NCBI RefSeq assembly: GCF_900112895.1
Contig: NZ_FONL01000001.1
Coordinates: 345,234 to 409,233, forward strand
Reading direction: 5' to 3'
Source of the DNA: Succiniclasticum ruminis DSM 9236
GTDB taxonomy: Bacteria; Bacillota; Negativicutes; Acidaminococcales; Acidaminococcaceae
Length of the DNA stretch: 64,000 nucleotides
Under the pieces are notes generated by a model. The model searched no databases. It worked only from the letters and a program-made list of their open reading frames with translations, and was not told where the DNA came from. Of this stretch, positions 34,432 to 43,424 are shown one piece after another. The translations under genes and the position numbers were made by a program. The stretch's first letter is position 1; every line of letters begins with the position of its first letter.

Positions 34432-35313
34432 TCACTTCCCTTTCAGTCTTCCAACTGCATCGGCACGACAGTGATTACAGTGCTTCATCTGCCGGATCTT
34501 TTTACCGCAGGTTTGCCGCAGTTTTTCAATCTGTTCACAAGACGGCGGTTTTTCTTTTTCCAATTCACTGCCATGCACCGGCAGCAACGGGATGATGTTC
34601 ATAACATCACATTGCAACTCGTCCGCCAGGTTTGCTACCTTTTCAATCTGGTCCAGGTTGATTCCGTCAATCGCTACACAGTTAATTTTGATAAACAGGC
34701 CCAGTTTTTTAGCGGCCCGTATCCCCCCGACCTGCTGGCGAAAAAGCAGTTTGGCAGCTTCCACCCCTCTGAATTGCGTTCCTTTATAATTGACAAACGC
34801 ATATAATTTTGCTCCGCATTCCGCTTCAACACAATTCACCGTCACCGTCACAAAACGCACGCCGCTCTCCAGCAGTTCCTCCGCATATTCCAGCAACAGT
34901 AATCCGTTTGTGGAAAGACACAAATACACTTCCGGATCCACGGCACGTATCTTCCGTAATGTTTCCTTTACAACCGGCCAGTTGGCCAGGGCATCTCCCG
35001 GCCCGGCAACACCGGCAACCGTAATTTCGGGGAATTGCTTCTTCTGGCTTAAGTACCAGTCAAGCGCCTCCACCGGTGTCATCACCAGCGCCGTCACCCC
35101 GGGCCGGCATTCGTTGGCACAGCAGTACTTGCGCAGACAGTACCGGCACTGAATGTTACAGGCAGGAGCCACCGGCAGATGGATCCGCGCGTACTGGTTC
35201 AGGCTTTCGGAAAAACAGGGATGCCTCGCAAAGTCATTTTCTCCTGCGCTGACACTGCTTTTAAAAATGTTTCCCTGTACAGTTGTGTTTGTTCTTCTGC
35301 TTTCCTGCGTCAA
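34432..35313 (-). CDS. NifB-family radical SAM protein
   Basis: About 293 residues. The radical SAM cluster motif CNIQCRYC (Cys about 52, 56, 59) is followed by a NifB-like CANECRPGV, then AGPGDALAN, LCLSTNGLLL and a C-terminal CNHCRADAVG, all characteristic of NifB. NifB joins two Fe4S4 clusters and inserts a carbide to make the NifB-cofactor precursor of nitrogenase cofactors. The NifX-like C-terminal domain of some NifBs is absent. It follows the first nitrogenase-like pair after 61 bases on the same strand. The start is a TTG (35313, GAGG eight bases upstream; another TTG at 35319). No nitrogenase structural genes of the classical type are near. Confidence 0.9.
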   Translation of the reverse strand: MTQESRRTNTTVQGNIFKSSVSAGENDFARHPCFSESLNQYARIHLPVAPACNIQCRYCLRKYCCANECRPGVTALVMTPVEALDWYLSQKKQFPEITVAGVAGPGDALANWPVVKETLRKIRAVDPEVYLCLSTNGLLLLEYAEELLESGVRFVTVTVNCVEAECGAKLYAFVNYKGTQFRGVEAAKLLFRQQVGGIRAAKKLGLFIKINCVAIDGINLDQIEKVANLADELQCDVMNIIPLLPVHGSELEKEKPPSCEQIEKLRQTCGKKIRQMKHCNHCRADAVGRLKGK

Positions 35314-35374
35314 ATGCAAAACCTCAACTTTTATACTGAACTTAATGAGACTCCTGTTAAATCCGTCTCTGCTT

Positions 35375-36634
35375 TTAATCCCGCAACGCCCGGAAGATTC
35401 CTTCCGCTTTATAGCGCACCCGCATTACCGCGTTCACGATCTGCTGGACGAGATACGCTGTGCCTTCCGCTCCCAACAGTGTCTGCCGTGTCAGGCAGAC
35501 TTCGTCAACGACGGGATAAACGTAACGCACCAGTGGGAGTGAAAACCGCTCCGCCAGCTCTGCCTCAAAAGAAGAACCCAGCAACAGTACCGCATTGGAA
35601 TGCTGTAATTCCGTTTCCAACTGATCCTGGTCGCCGGCATCTGCATCAAACCCGGCTGTAACATCCATCCCCAGTTCATCCTGCAGAAACCGCTTCATCC
35701 CGGGACGATGTGCCCGGTCGCCGGTAACCACTGCCGGAAGAAGGTACAGCGTCGTAAGGTACATGCCGCTGTATCGGACCACCCGGTCTGCTTCCTTTTC
35801 CATTTTGCGGATTTCTTCTGAAAAGTCCACCGACAGGCATTCTTCGAGTTTCTGTAAAAACATCCGCATACCCTGGATTCCATACGGATACTCACAGCGC
35901 AAATACGGGATGCCGAACTGCTCCCACATTATTTTCGCCAGTTTTTCCCCACGCCCGAAAACAATATTCATATCTGCCTGTCCCATACGGCTTATCTCTT
36001 TCGTGGTACATTGATGCGAAGCACAAAGGATTTCCAGCTTACCCGCAAACAACCGGCGCAGATACTGTAAATCATTGATGCTGTAAGGATCGCTGGCCAT
36101 AATACCCAATATATTTACTGTAGGTAATTTCTTTGAAACAAAGTTCTGGTCCGCTGCACTGCCTGTTTCCCTTTTGATTTCGTTTTCTGCAGTTTCATGC
36201 CCTGCCATCAAAGGCAGCAAAGCCAGAAGCGCCCGTTCGATGCCGTCATTTTCGTTTCCCGCATAACCCGGCGCCGGAATATACAGTACCGTATGCTCCG
36301 GATGTTCCTCCTGCCAACGGTCCACCGCACTTTCCGTATCGTCCCCAATCATATTGGGGATGCAGCCACTGATCACAAAGATGACCTTTGCATCCGGATA
36401 CAGCTGCGTTATATTATCCAGCCCCTGCGGAATCAGTTCCGTTCCGCCCTGTATCACATTTTCTTCATATACCACAGTGCTTGCCTGCCGGAAATCATCC
36501 GGCTGCTGCAGCATACCGGCAGCCAGAGAACCCCAGTGACAACCCACGACCGAATGCTGCAAAACCGCCCCGTCCCGGATGCCGGACAAAGCACGCGCCG
36601 CACCGATCAGGGCGCATCCGCTCATCGGTTTCAT
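35375..36634 (-). CDS. nitrogenase-like component-1 subunit K1 (NifK/NifN-like)
   Basis: A 419-residue member of the NifD/NifK/NifE/NifN superfamily. Three cysteines occupy the positions of the P-cluster ligands: GCALIGA (Cys about 7), HSVVGCHWG (Cys 32) and VISGCIPNMIGDD (Cys 91). The start ATG (36634) overlaps the stop of the partner gene (ATGA); a longer GTG start lacks support. With its partner it should form an alpha2beta2 reductase or a cofactor scaffold like NifEN. Position next to the NifB-like gene favours the scaffold idea, but this is inference. Known relatives include BchB, CfbD and MarK; I cannot place it in any of those. Confidence 0.85.
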   Translation of the reverse strand: MKPMSGCALIGAARALSGIRDGAVLQHSVVGCHWGSLAAGMLQQPDDFRQASTVVYEENVIQGGTELIPQGLDNITQLYPDAKVIFVISGCIPNMIGDDTESAVDRWQEEHPEHTVLYIPAPGYAGNENDGIERALLALLPLMAGHETAENEIKRETGSAADQNFVSKKLPTVNILGIMASDPYSINDLQYLRRLFAGKLEILCASHQCTTKEISRMGQADMNIVFGRGEKLAKIMWEQFGIPYLRCEYPYGIQGMRMFLQKLEECLSVDFSEEIRKMEKEADRVVRYSGMYLTTLYLLPAVVTGDRAHRPGMKRFLQDELGMDVTAGFDADAGDQDQLETELQHSNAVLLLGSSFEAELAERFSLPLVRYVYPVVDEVCLTRQTLLGAEGTAYLVQQIVNAVMRVRYKAEGIFRALRD

Positions 36635-38127
36635 CGTTTCCGCAACCTCCACATCCTGGTATACATTTCCCTGGAAGCCCAGGTATTGCTGTCATCCGTT
36701 CGCAGCGGGTAAAAGACCGGATCATACTCCATCCGGTTCAACAACAAATGCCCGGGCGGTTCCTGCTGCCGCACCCTTGCGGCAAACTCCGCTGCCACTT
36801 CGGCAAAACTGTCATAGTCAAAAACGACCCTGTCCAGAAAGCCGGGCATTACCGGCTTGCCAAACTGCGCATAGCGGGGGTGGCTGCCGCAAATCAGAAA
36901 CTCGCTGTCATCAATGATCTTTTGCATCTGTTCTGCCGATGGGTCCACCGTCAGGTCCGCATGGCAGTGATACAGCTCCATGGCCTCCCGGATCCTGCCG
37001 TAAAGCCGTTCCATCATTACAGAATCCACGGCAAAATCCCGCTGAAAATTTGGATTGGGGATCAGCAGGATATGGCGGAGCGGCACCCCGTCATCTGCTT
37101 CATAACATTTGATCAGCTCCGGCAATGCGGAAAGGCTGTTGGTGATCAGACAGAACCGGTGCCCGGAGAGTACCTGCTTCGATTCTTCCAGAAGTGGGCG
37201 GATCCTTGCCTCTTCTTCATCCAGCACCGCCTGCACACGGGGCAGGATGCCCAGCATCCGTCCTATGGTTTCATATAACTCCCGCATACCGTCCAGCCCG
37301 TGCCACTGGTACAGGTCGGCCACATGCAGATAAGGCGTGCCAAACGTTTCTTCCATAGCCATGGCCCATTTTTTCCGGCGCACCAGATTCAGCGCTGCCC
37401 GGGGCATCTGCCGGATCTGTTCCAGCCCGGCGGCAGGTAAGAACGCATTAACCCGGATTCCCATACTGGCCAGCAGGCCACTCATCCGTTTCAGCTTTTC
37501 CGTTCCGCCGTACCCCCAGATAAAACTTTCAATATTGATGGACAGCGGGTCTTTTGCCTGCGGTTCCATTACCTGGTCCACCAGCGCGTTCATGACTTCC
37601 ACATAGCCGCACCCGCGGTAGTCGGCGCCGGAAAACTTCTGCTTACAGTTCTGCCGGGCCCGCTCCGCAATATTCTTCCGGGAATTGGTTTTATCCATAT
37701 GGGAAAAAGCCTGGGATTTCACAATCACAAGCTTCGCTTTCACTTCTGCCTGCATATCCTGCGCAATACCATACAGGTCGTCATTGATGACATCCGAAAC
37801 AACCGTCGGCAAAATGAAAATCATTTCCGGCTTCTTTGTCCTGTCGATTTCCGGCAACAGGCGGCGCAGCTTCCGTTCCCCTCCGAAAATGACATCCCGG
37901 TCCGTCAGACCGGCGCACTCCAGATTCGCAACCGGGCCGCTGCGGACACGTACGGTATTCCGGTAATGGAACCCGCAGCCCCGGGGTCCGTACATCACGG
38001 TAACCGCATGAGGGATTTCCTGTATGGCAGCCAGGCTGCCGGACTGTTTCCCGTTAACCCCCAGCCTGTGCAGCAGGGTAAAGGGCTTCATATCCAGAAA
38101 CAGCATGTCGCTGTAGTATTCGTTCAT
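36631..38127 (-). CDS. nitrogenase-like component-1 subunit D1 (NifD/NifE-like), reduced Cys set
   Basis: A 498-residue NifD/NifE-superfamily protein with YGPRGCGFHYR (Cys 51) and GLTDRDVIFGGERKL (residues 73-87), the latter a clear family signature. Cys71 just precedes it. The other two usual P-cluster cysteines are missing: the region before Cys51 reads GKQSGSLAA, and the later motif reads LPTVVSDVINDD instead of xCxxxxIGDD. So any cluster must be bound differently or asymmetrically. Nothing like the FeMo-cofactor Cys of NifD was seen. GGAG stands before the ATG, and a Fur-like palindrome lies 35 bases upstream. Confidence 0.82.
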   Translation of the reverse strand: MNEYYSDMLFLDMKPFTLLHRLGVNGKQSGSLAAIQEIPHAVTVMYGPRGCGFHYRNTVRVRSGPVANLECAGLTDRDVIFGGERKLRRLLPEIDRTKKPEMIFILPTVVSDVINDDLYGIAQDMQAEVKAKLVIVKSQAFSHMDKTNSRKNIAERARQNCKQKFSGADYRGCGYVEVMNALVDQVMEPQAKDPLSINIESFIWGYGGTEKLKRMSGLLASMGIRVNAFLPAAGLEQIRQMPRAALNLVRRKKWAMAMEETFGTPYLHVADLYQWHGLDGMRELYETIGRMLGILPRVQAVLDEEEARIRPLLEESKQVLSGHRFCLITNSLSALPELIKCYEADDGVPLRHILLIPNPNFQRDFAVDSVMMERLYGRIREAMELYHCHADLTVDPSAEQMQKIIDDSEFLICGSHPRYAQFGKPVMPGFLDRVVFDYDSFAEVAAEFAARVRQQEPPGHLLLNRMEYDPVFYPLRTDDSNTWASREMYTRMWRLRKR

Positions 38128-38161
38128 CGGTTACTCCCGTCAAGATTGGTTATGTTGCTGC

Positions 38162-38179
38162 TAATAATAACGATTATTA
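38162..38179. promoter_or_regulatory. Fur-box-like perfect palindrome (7-4-7) before D1/K1/nifB-like operon
   Basis: TAATAAT-AACG-ATTATTA lies 35 bases upstream of the D1 start codon, implying metal-responsive control of the nitrogenase-like genes. Confidence 0.55.
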
Positions 38180-38264
38180 ACCTTTATTAATATTTTACCA
38201 AACTCAGCACTTTGTTAAAACATTTTGCGGTATATTTTTAGTATAAAGTAATTCAGAAAAATGA

Positions 38265-38302
38265 GCCGGAAATCTGGAAACCAATAATTCCAGATTTCCG
38301 GC
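38265..38302 (-). terminator. strong terminator of receptor D
   Basis: A perfect 15-bp stem (38265-38279 with 38288-38302) between receptor D and the nitrogenase-like operon, with T-rich sequence on both sides. Confidence 0.8.
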
Positions 38303-38334
38303 TTTTGTTATATTATGTATTCTGCAAAATGTGG

Positions 38335-40584
38335 TTACAGTTTAAATTCCGCTGACAGGAAGAACGTTCTCGGGGTCGACAGGTAAACCTGATCGCCGCG
38401 TGCAACTACCCAGTAATCCTTGTTAAACAGGTTATAGCACATTGCGGACAATTTAACCGGGATCTTATTGATCTTGGTATTGTAGGTCACTCCTAAATCA
38501 ACAACCGTATAGGCCGGTGCGTTCAGATGCCTGCTGGATGCCGTTACTGTACTGCTATTGTAATTTACAGTATAGAACGGTGTGCTTCCGGTATATGTGG
38601 CGCGGGCAATTGCGCTGAATTTCTCGTCTGCCTTGTATTCGATGGCAGCCGAGGCGCTCCACTTGCCCTGACCGGATTCTCTCTGTCCGTTCTTATAAGC
38701 TGCCGCCGCGCCCATGTTCTTATACTTGGCGTCCATGTATGCCAGGCCTATCATTGCATTCCACTTTTTCGCCAGCTTTCCGTTATAACTTAATTCCACG
38801 CCTTTATGGCTGATTTTACCATCCTGCACCAGATAGTTTTTACCATCCCGGTTCACGCTGATGTTGCTTGCCTGTTCGATATCAAAATAAGCTAAGGTAA
38901 ACAATCCGTTTTTAGTTCCATACTTAACGCCAATTTCATTCTGTTTTGTCTTGGCCGGCGGCATGATTTCGCCCGCATTTGCATAACTTGCGCCCGCTTC
39001 TGCGCCAACATCAAAGTTTTCAGCATGATGCCCATATATCAGCCAATTTTCATCCGGCTTGTAACTTAAAGAATATGTCGGACAGGTTGCGTCTGATTTT
39101 ACAGAATGATAGGTTTCAGTAGCAGTACTCCAGGACCGTGCATTAGCTTCATGTTTGTGAACGCCGATCATGGCATTCCATTTTTTATATTCAATATTAT
39201 CTAATAAAGAAATACCCCAAATGGAAGTTTTGTTGTTAGGTCTTGTCGTATATCCAATCATCCTTGCATTGGCATCCTGGTTGATCGGCCCTGTATAAAT
39301 ATTGGCCTCTCCGAGATACCGTGTTCCCGGAACGGTAGTTGAACCGTTGCGGTTACGCCATGCTTTATCCAGAGAAAGAATTACTTCATGCTTCACGTCT
39401 CCCGTTTTAAACTTATTCCGTGAACCAATCTGCGCATAATAAGAGCGCTGCGGCGTAGCGCTGTTTGTCTGGATATAATCATAATTCCCCAAATCATCTG
39501 TAATCCAGTAAGAACTCATATTGGGAGAAACATTCTGGTTCAGCTTCTGGCGGCTGTAACCAAAGTTAGCAAACAGTGTCCAGTCTTTATTCACATACTG
39601 CTCATGATTCAATGTGGCAAACCAGCCATAACCTGCTTTCCAGGTTCCTTCGGCAGCATAGTTCCTGCCTCCTTTAGGAGCGTCAGGTACATAAGTAACG
39701 CCGGGAATGGTACGGGTTACTTTATTCCCGTCTGCATCCGTAACGGTAGCTGTCCCAGGGTTTGCGAGTTTAAACCAGCGGATGCCGTTGTAAATATCCA
39801 GATCCCTGTAATTTGCAAACAGGTTGGTGCTGCTATGTTTGCCTTTATGATCAATGTTGAGGGCAATGCCTTTCGCCTTCATATCGGCGTCATCTACAGC
39901 GGTCTCGCCGTTCAGCAGTTCGGTATTCAGACGGACGCCCCAGGATTTGTTTTTCCCAAAACGCTGACTGACGTCCAGATACTCACCAAAAGACCCTTTT
40001 CCGGAAAAAGTCTGTTTATATTTTATAAAATCTTCCATGCCCGCCCGCTTGGTACGTGCATTCACAATGCCGCCTGCCGTATTAGACTCATACTGCACAC
40101 CGCTTGCCCCAAGCATGGAGTTCGGTCCGGATACAACATCAATCCCTTCCATAGCATACATCGGCAGGTTAAACTGGGTCATAACGCCATGAACACCATT
40201 AACATACATAGATGTACCGTTGGAACGAAATCCTCTTACGGAGAAATCTCCGTGTAAAACACTTCCTGAAGCACGTACAGAAGGAACCCCTACCAACGCT
40301 TTGTCTAACGGTTCATTGGGGCCCAAAAACAAATCCAGTGTTTTTTGGGAAACATTAGTAACACTGAACGGGGTATCCATCACATCTTTGTTGCCCAGAA
40401 TGCCAACGGACCCGTTCGCGTTCACCATCTCTCCGGGCAAAGCTCTTTCACCTTCAACGATAATTTTTTCTAATTCAAAAGAATGTGTTGAAGGCTCTGC
40501 TGCAGCAGCCACAGCAGAATAGCCCATACCGAAAATTGCCAGCATTACGGAAACAGATAATGCTTTTCTTTTTCCTTTTAACAT
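38335..40584 (-). CDS. TonB-dependent siderophore-type receptor D
   Basis: A 749-residue receptor of the FhuE/FpvA-like siderophore class: signal peptide (SVSVMLAIFGMGYSAVAAAA, different from the other receptors), plug with EKIIVEGERALPGEMV, FSVTNVSQKTLDL, FSVRGFRSNGTSMYVNGV and YESNTAGGIVNARTKRAG, and a barrel ending TFFLSAEFKL. It should import a ferric siderophore or other metallophore. It has its own Fur-like box and no MKDWL leader. It shares the DKALVGVPSVRASGS-type plug layout with receptor C, so C and D are the closest pair. Confidence 0.93.
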   Translation of the reverse strand: MLKGKRKALSVSVMLAIFGMGYSAVAAAAEPSTHSFELEKIIVEGERALPGEMVNANGSVGILGNKDVMDTPFSVTNVSQKTLDLFLGPNEPLDKALVGVPSVRASGSVLHGDFSVRGFRSNGTSMYVNGVHGVMTQFNLPMYAMEGIDVVSGPNSMLGASGVQYESNTAGGIVNARTKRAGMEDFIKYKQTFSGKGSFGEYLDVSQRFGKNKSWGVRLNTELLNGETAVDDADMKAKGIALNIDHKGKHSSTNLFANYRDLDIYNGIRWFKLANPGTATVTDADGNKVTRTIPGVTYVPDAPKGGRNYAAEGTWKAGYGWFATLNHEQYVNKDWTLFANFGYSRQKLNQNVSPNMSSYWITDDLGNYDYIQTNSATPQRSYYAQIGSRNKFKTGDVKHEVILSLDKAWRNRNGSTTVPGTRYLGEANIYTGPINQDANARMIGYTTRPNNKTSIWGISLLDNIEYKKWNAMIGVHKHEANARSWSTATETYHSVKSDATCPTYSLSYKPDENWLIYGHHAENFDVGAEAGASYANAGEIMPPAKTKQNEIGVKYGTKNGLFTLAYFDIEQASNISVNRDGKNYLVQDGKISHKGVELSYNGKLAKKWNAMIGLAYMDAKYKNMGAAAAYKNGQRESGQGKWSASAAIEYKADEKFSAIARATYTGSTPFYTVNYNSSTVTASSRHLNAPAYTVVDLGVTYNTKINKIPVKLSAMCYNLFNKDYWVVARGDQVYLSTPRTFFLSAEFKL

Positions 40585-40680
40585 TTTAAGTTACCCCTTT
40601 CAGAATTACTTACAAATCGCCTTGTTTTAGATGATACACCTTATATTTGCTATAAGGTCAAGCCAAATTTTATATTTTTA

Positions 40681-40698
40681 TTAATAATAATTACTATC
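40681..40698. promoter_or_regulatory. Fur-like site upstream of receptor D
   Basis: TTAATAATAATTACTATC in the 150-base leader of receptor D. Repeats of TAATAA resemble the perfect boxes at 24696 and 38162. Confidence 0.4.
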
Positions 40699-40733
40699 TT
40701 TTTATATCTTGTAATATTTATTGATTACAAAAA

Positions 40734-40775
40734 ATCCGGTTTCCCGGAAAAATTTTGAAGTTCGGGGAACCGGAT
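40734..40775 (-). terminator. terminator of the nik-type operon
   Basis: A long stem formed by ATCCGGTTTCCCGG and its complement (40734-40747 with about 40762-40775), followed on the minus strand by TTTTTT. It ends the ABC operon before receptor D. Confidence 0.8.
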
Positions 40776-40872
40776 AAACAGAAAGTATATAGTAACTATA
40801 ACCTAGTAGTAATATATATCGATAATAGCGAATGCTGTTTCACTCTTTACAACTCTAAATACAACCGGTAAA

Positions 40873-41637
40873 TCAAAAATCGTTAAAAGCTCTTATTAAA
40901 TCACGGGTATACTGTTCCGATGGATGTTGAAACAGTTCCTCAACCGGTTGCAGTTCAAGCAGTTTTCCCTGTTCCATGACACCGATACGGTCACAAACCG
41001 CTTTTAATAAGGCAAGATCGTGGGAAACAAATAAAACCGTTATGGGGTATTCCTTTCTTATATTCCTCATAATTTCAATAATCTGCGCCTGCACCGAAAC
41101 ATCAAGCATGGACGTAGGTTCATCCAAAAGCAGCAACCTGGGGCGCAATAAAAGAAGCCTGCCCAGACAGATCCGTTGCAGTTCCCCGCCAGACAACTGG
41201 TGAGGATACCGGTCCAGCAGGTCCTTTTTCAATTGCAACATATCCAGAATACCCGGTATCTCTTTTAATGTAGCCTCCGGAAGCTGATGGATCAGAATCG
41301 GTTCTGCCAGGGATTCCCGTATGGTCTTTCTTGGATTTAATGCGGAAGCAGGATTTTGAAACAGCATCTGCATTACTTTTCTACTTTGCCGTAAGTCTGT
41401 TGGGGACAGTTGCAATAAATCTGTCCCATCCATAATGATAGTTCCGCTGTCGACAGGGGTCAGCCTCATAATACACCGGATCAGGGTTGATTTTCCCGAA
41501 CCGCTTGCACCGGTCAGGCCCAGGACTTCCCCCTCCTGCACATCAAACGTGATATCCTGTAATATTATCTTTGTTTTTTTCTTAATCAGGCCTGTTTTAT
41601 AACTCTTGCAGACATGCTTAACGGAAAGTATCGCCAT
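40873..41637 (-). CDS. nickel/peptide-type ABC importer ATPase (NikE/DppF-like)
   Basis: A 254-residue ATPase with Walker A GASGSGKST, signature LSGGELQR and Walker B LLLLDEPTSMLD; the phrase FQNPASALNPRKT is typical of NikE/DppF proteins. It pairs with the upstream ATPase to drive import of dipeptides, nickel or a metallophore. The upstream gene overlaps by 20 bases. I start at MAILSV (41637); upstream ATG 41649 and TTG 41667 are possible. Confidence 0.88.
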   Translation of the reverse strand: MAILSVKHVCKSYKTGLIKKKTKIILQDITFDVQEGEVLGLTGASGSGKSTLIRCIMRLTPVDSGTIIMDGTDLLQLSPTDLRQSRKVMQMLFQNPASALNPRKTIRESLAEPILIHQLPEATLKEIPGILDMLQLKKDLLDRYPHQLSGGELQRICLGRLLLLRPRLLLLDEPTSMLDVSVQAQIIEIMRNIRKEYPITVLFVSHDLALLKAVCDRIGVMEQGKLLELQPVEELFQHPSEQYTRDLIRAFNDF

Positions 41638-42574
41638 TTTCCTGAACATACCTCCAACAACGGACAAAATGGGAGTCCTTTTCTACCATCTTCTGCTTTT
41701 CACTGCATCTGTCACAAAAAGACGGGCAGCGCGGCGCAAAAGAACAGCCGCTTGCCGACGCAGGCAGATCCGTTATGTCTCCCGGGATCGGCTTCATATC
41801 CTTATCCGGCTGGGCGGCAACCAATCCCCTGCTATACGGGTGCCCGGGCGAGGCAAAAAACTCACCTGTTCCGGCATACTCCACTATCTCCCCTGCATAC
41901 ATAACCGCAATATAATTGCTTAACCGTTCCGCCAGCCGCAGGTCATGGGTAATAAGCACCATGCCCATTCTCCGTTCCCGGGCAAGCTGGCACAAATTCA
42001 GGTAAACCTGCCTTCGCCCCATAGCATCCAGCCCCTTGGTCGGTTCATCTGCAATCAACCACTCCGGTTCCTCCACGGTCATAGCGCTGATCAACACACG
42101 CTGCGCCATACCGCCGGACAAGGCGCCAGGGTAACTCTGGCCTACAGTCTCTGCATTTTGCAGCCCAAAACGCCGCAACTGTTTTATCCCTATTTCCTGC
42201 AATCGTTCAGAAGGAAATGCTTTTCTGAAATCAAGTATTTCTGTTACAAAATCTCCGGTTTTTTGCAAAGGATCCATTGCTGAGACAGGATTTTGTGCCA
42301 TCCAGCTGATACTTTTCCCTCTGATTTCACTCATCTCCGGCTCATCCAGCAAAAGAAGGTCGGTATCCCCATACAGAATACGGCCTGAAATGACCGCCTG
42401 CGGATCCAGCAGCCGCGCCAGTGCGGCGCCCAGGACAGACTTTCCGCTCCCAGACTCCCCTATAATTGCGGTAACAGTGCCCTGGACCAGACCCAGACTG
42501 ATATTTTTCAAAACAGCCAGATTTTTCCCGTTGGTAACAAATGATACAGAGAGATCCCTGATTCTTATGTCCAC
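41618..42574 (-). CDS. nickel/peptide-type ABC importer ATPase (NikD/DppD-like)
   Basis: A 318-residue ATPase with Walker A GESGSGKSV, the segment SWMAQNPVSAMDPLQ, signature LSGGMAQR and Walker B LIADEPTKGLD. The C-terminus carries the oligopeptide-ATPase extension with four cysteines (CSFAPRCPSFCDRC), which in many family members binds an iron-sulfur cluster. Second ATPase of the pair. Confidence 0.88.
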   Translation of the reverse strand: MDIRIRDLSVSFVTNGKNLAVLKNISLGLVQGTVTAIIGESGSGKSVLGAALARLLDPQAVISGRILYGDTDLLLLDEPEMSEIRGKSISWMAQNPVSAMDPLQKTGDFVTEILDFRKAFPSERLQEIGIKQLRRFGLQNAETVGQSYPGALSGGMAQRVLISAMTVEEPEWLIADEPTKGLDAMGRRQVYLNLCQLARERRMGMVLITHDLRLAERLSNYIAVMYAGEIVEYAGTGEFFASPGHPYSRGLVAAQPDKDMKPIPGDITDLPASASGCSFAPRCPSFCDRCSEKQKMVEKDSHFVRCWRYVQENGDTFR

Positions 42575-42584
42575 TATGGCCCTC

Positions 42585-43424
42585 CTACATTTCTTTGTTT
42601 TCCGGCCCTTTTTTTATGCTCAACAGCTCACAAAGAGCGTCTCCCGTTAAATTAATTCCCAAAGAAAACAATGTTATCCCTATCCCCGGCGCCAGTATCA
42701 TAACAGGATAGCTTCGGAAATAGGTCCTTGCATCGCTGATCATAACACCCCAATCCGCTGCGGGAGGCGAAACTCCAAGCCCTAAATACGAGAGTGCGGA
42801 AGCAGACAGCAGGGATGTGCCGATGCGCAAAGTAAGAAGAACCGCAATGACCGGAAGAATGTTAGGGAATACATATTCTTTCAGTATATACCGGTTCCCC
42901 GCGCCCAGGCTTTTAATTCCTTCCACATACGTTTCCCCTTTGATGCGGATCACCTCACTGCGCACAATACGGGAAAATCCTGCCCACGAAGTAAGGGTCA
43001 CTGCAATAATAAGGCGAAAATCGTTTTCCGGAAGAACAGCCGCTATGGCGATCATCATACTCATACCGGGAAGCCCCTGGATCATGCTTACCAGACATTG
43101 GATGACCCTGTCAGTAATTCCTCCGAAATATCCCCCTGCAATTCCCAGCGAAACCCCGACCAGCATGGTACATAAGGCGACCGCAACCGCAAAGGCAACA
43201 GACGTCCTCGCTCCATATATTACCCGGCTCAGCAGATCCCTGCCCAAAGCATCTGTTCCTAACCAGTGCTTTGCAGAACAGTGCTGCAGTATTTCATCAA
43301 TAGAAACCTGATACGGATCATACGGCGCTATCCAGGGAGCAAGTACCGCACACAGAATAATAGATAAAACCACAATAATTGCAAGTTTGTAAATATAATG
43401 CAGCTGACCCAGCTTTGTTCTCAT
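42585..43424 (-). CDS. nickel/peptide-type ABC importer permease (NikC/DppC-like)
   Basis: A 279-residue permease with an N-terminal helix, the DppC-type segment HWLGTDALGRDLLSRVIYGAR, and the EAA loop SLGAGNRYILKEYVFPN before the last helices. It overlaps the preceding permease gene by four bases. It forms the inner-membrane channel with NikB-like protein. Confidence 0.88.
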   Translation of the reverse strand: MRTKLGQLHYIYKLAIIVVLSIILCAVLAPWIAPYDPYQVSIDEILQHCSAKHWLGTDALGRDLLSRVIYGARTSVAFAVAVALCTMLVGVSLGIAGGYFGGITDRVIQCLVSMIQGLPGMSMMIAIAAVLPENDFRLIIAVTLTSWAGFSRIVRSEVIRIKGETYVEGIKSLGAGNRYILKEYVFPNILPVIAVLLTLRIGTSLLSASALSYLGLGVSPPAADWGVMISDARTYFRSYPVMILAPGIGITLFSLGINLTGDALCELLSIKKGPENKEM

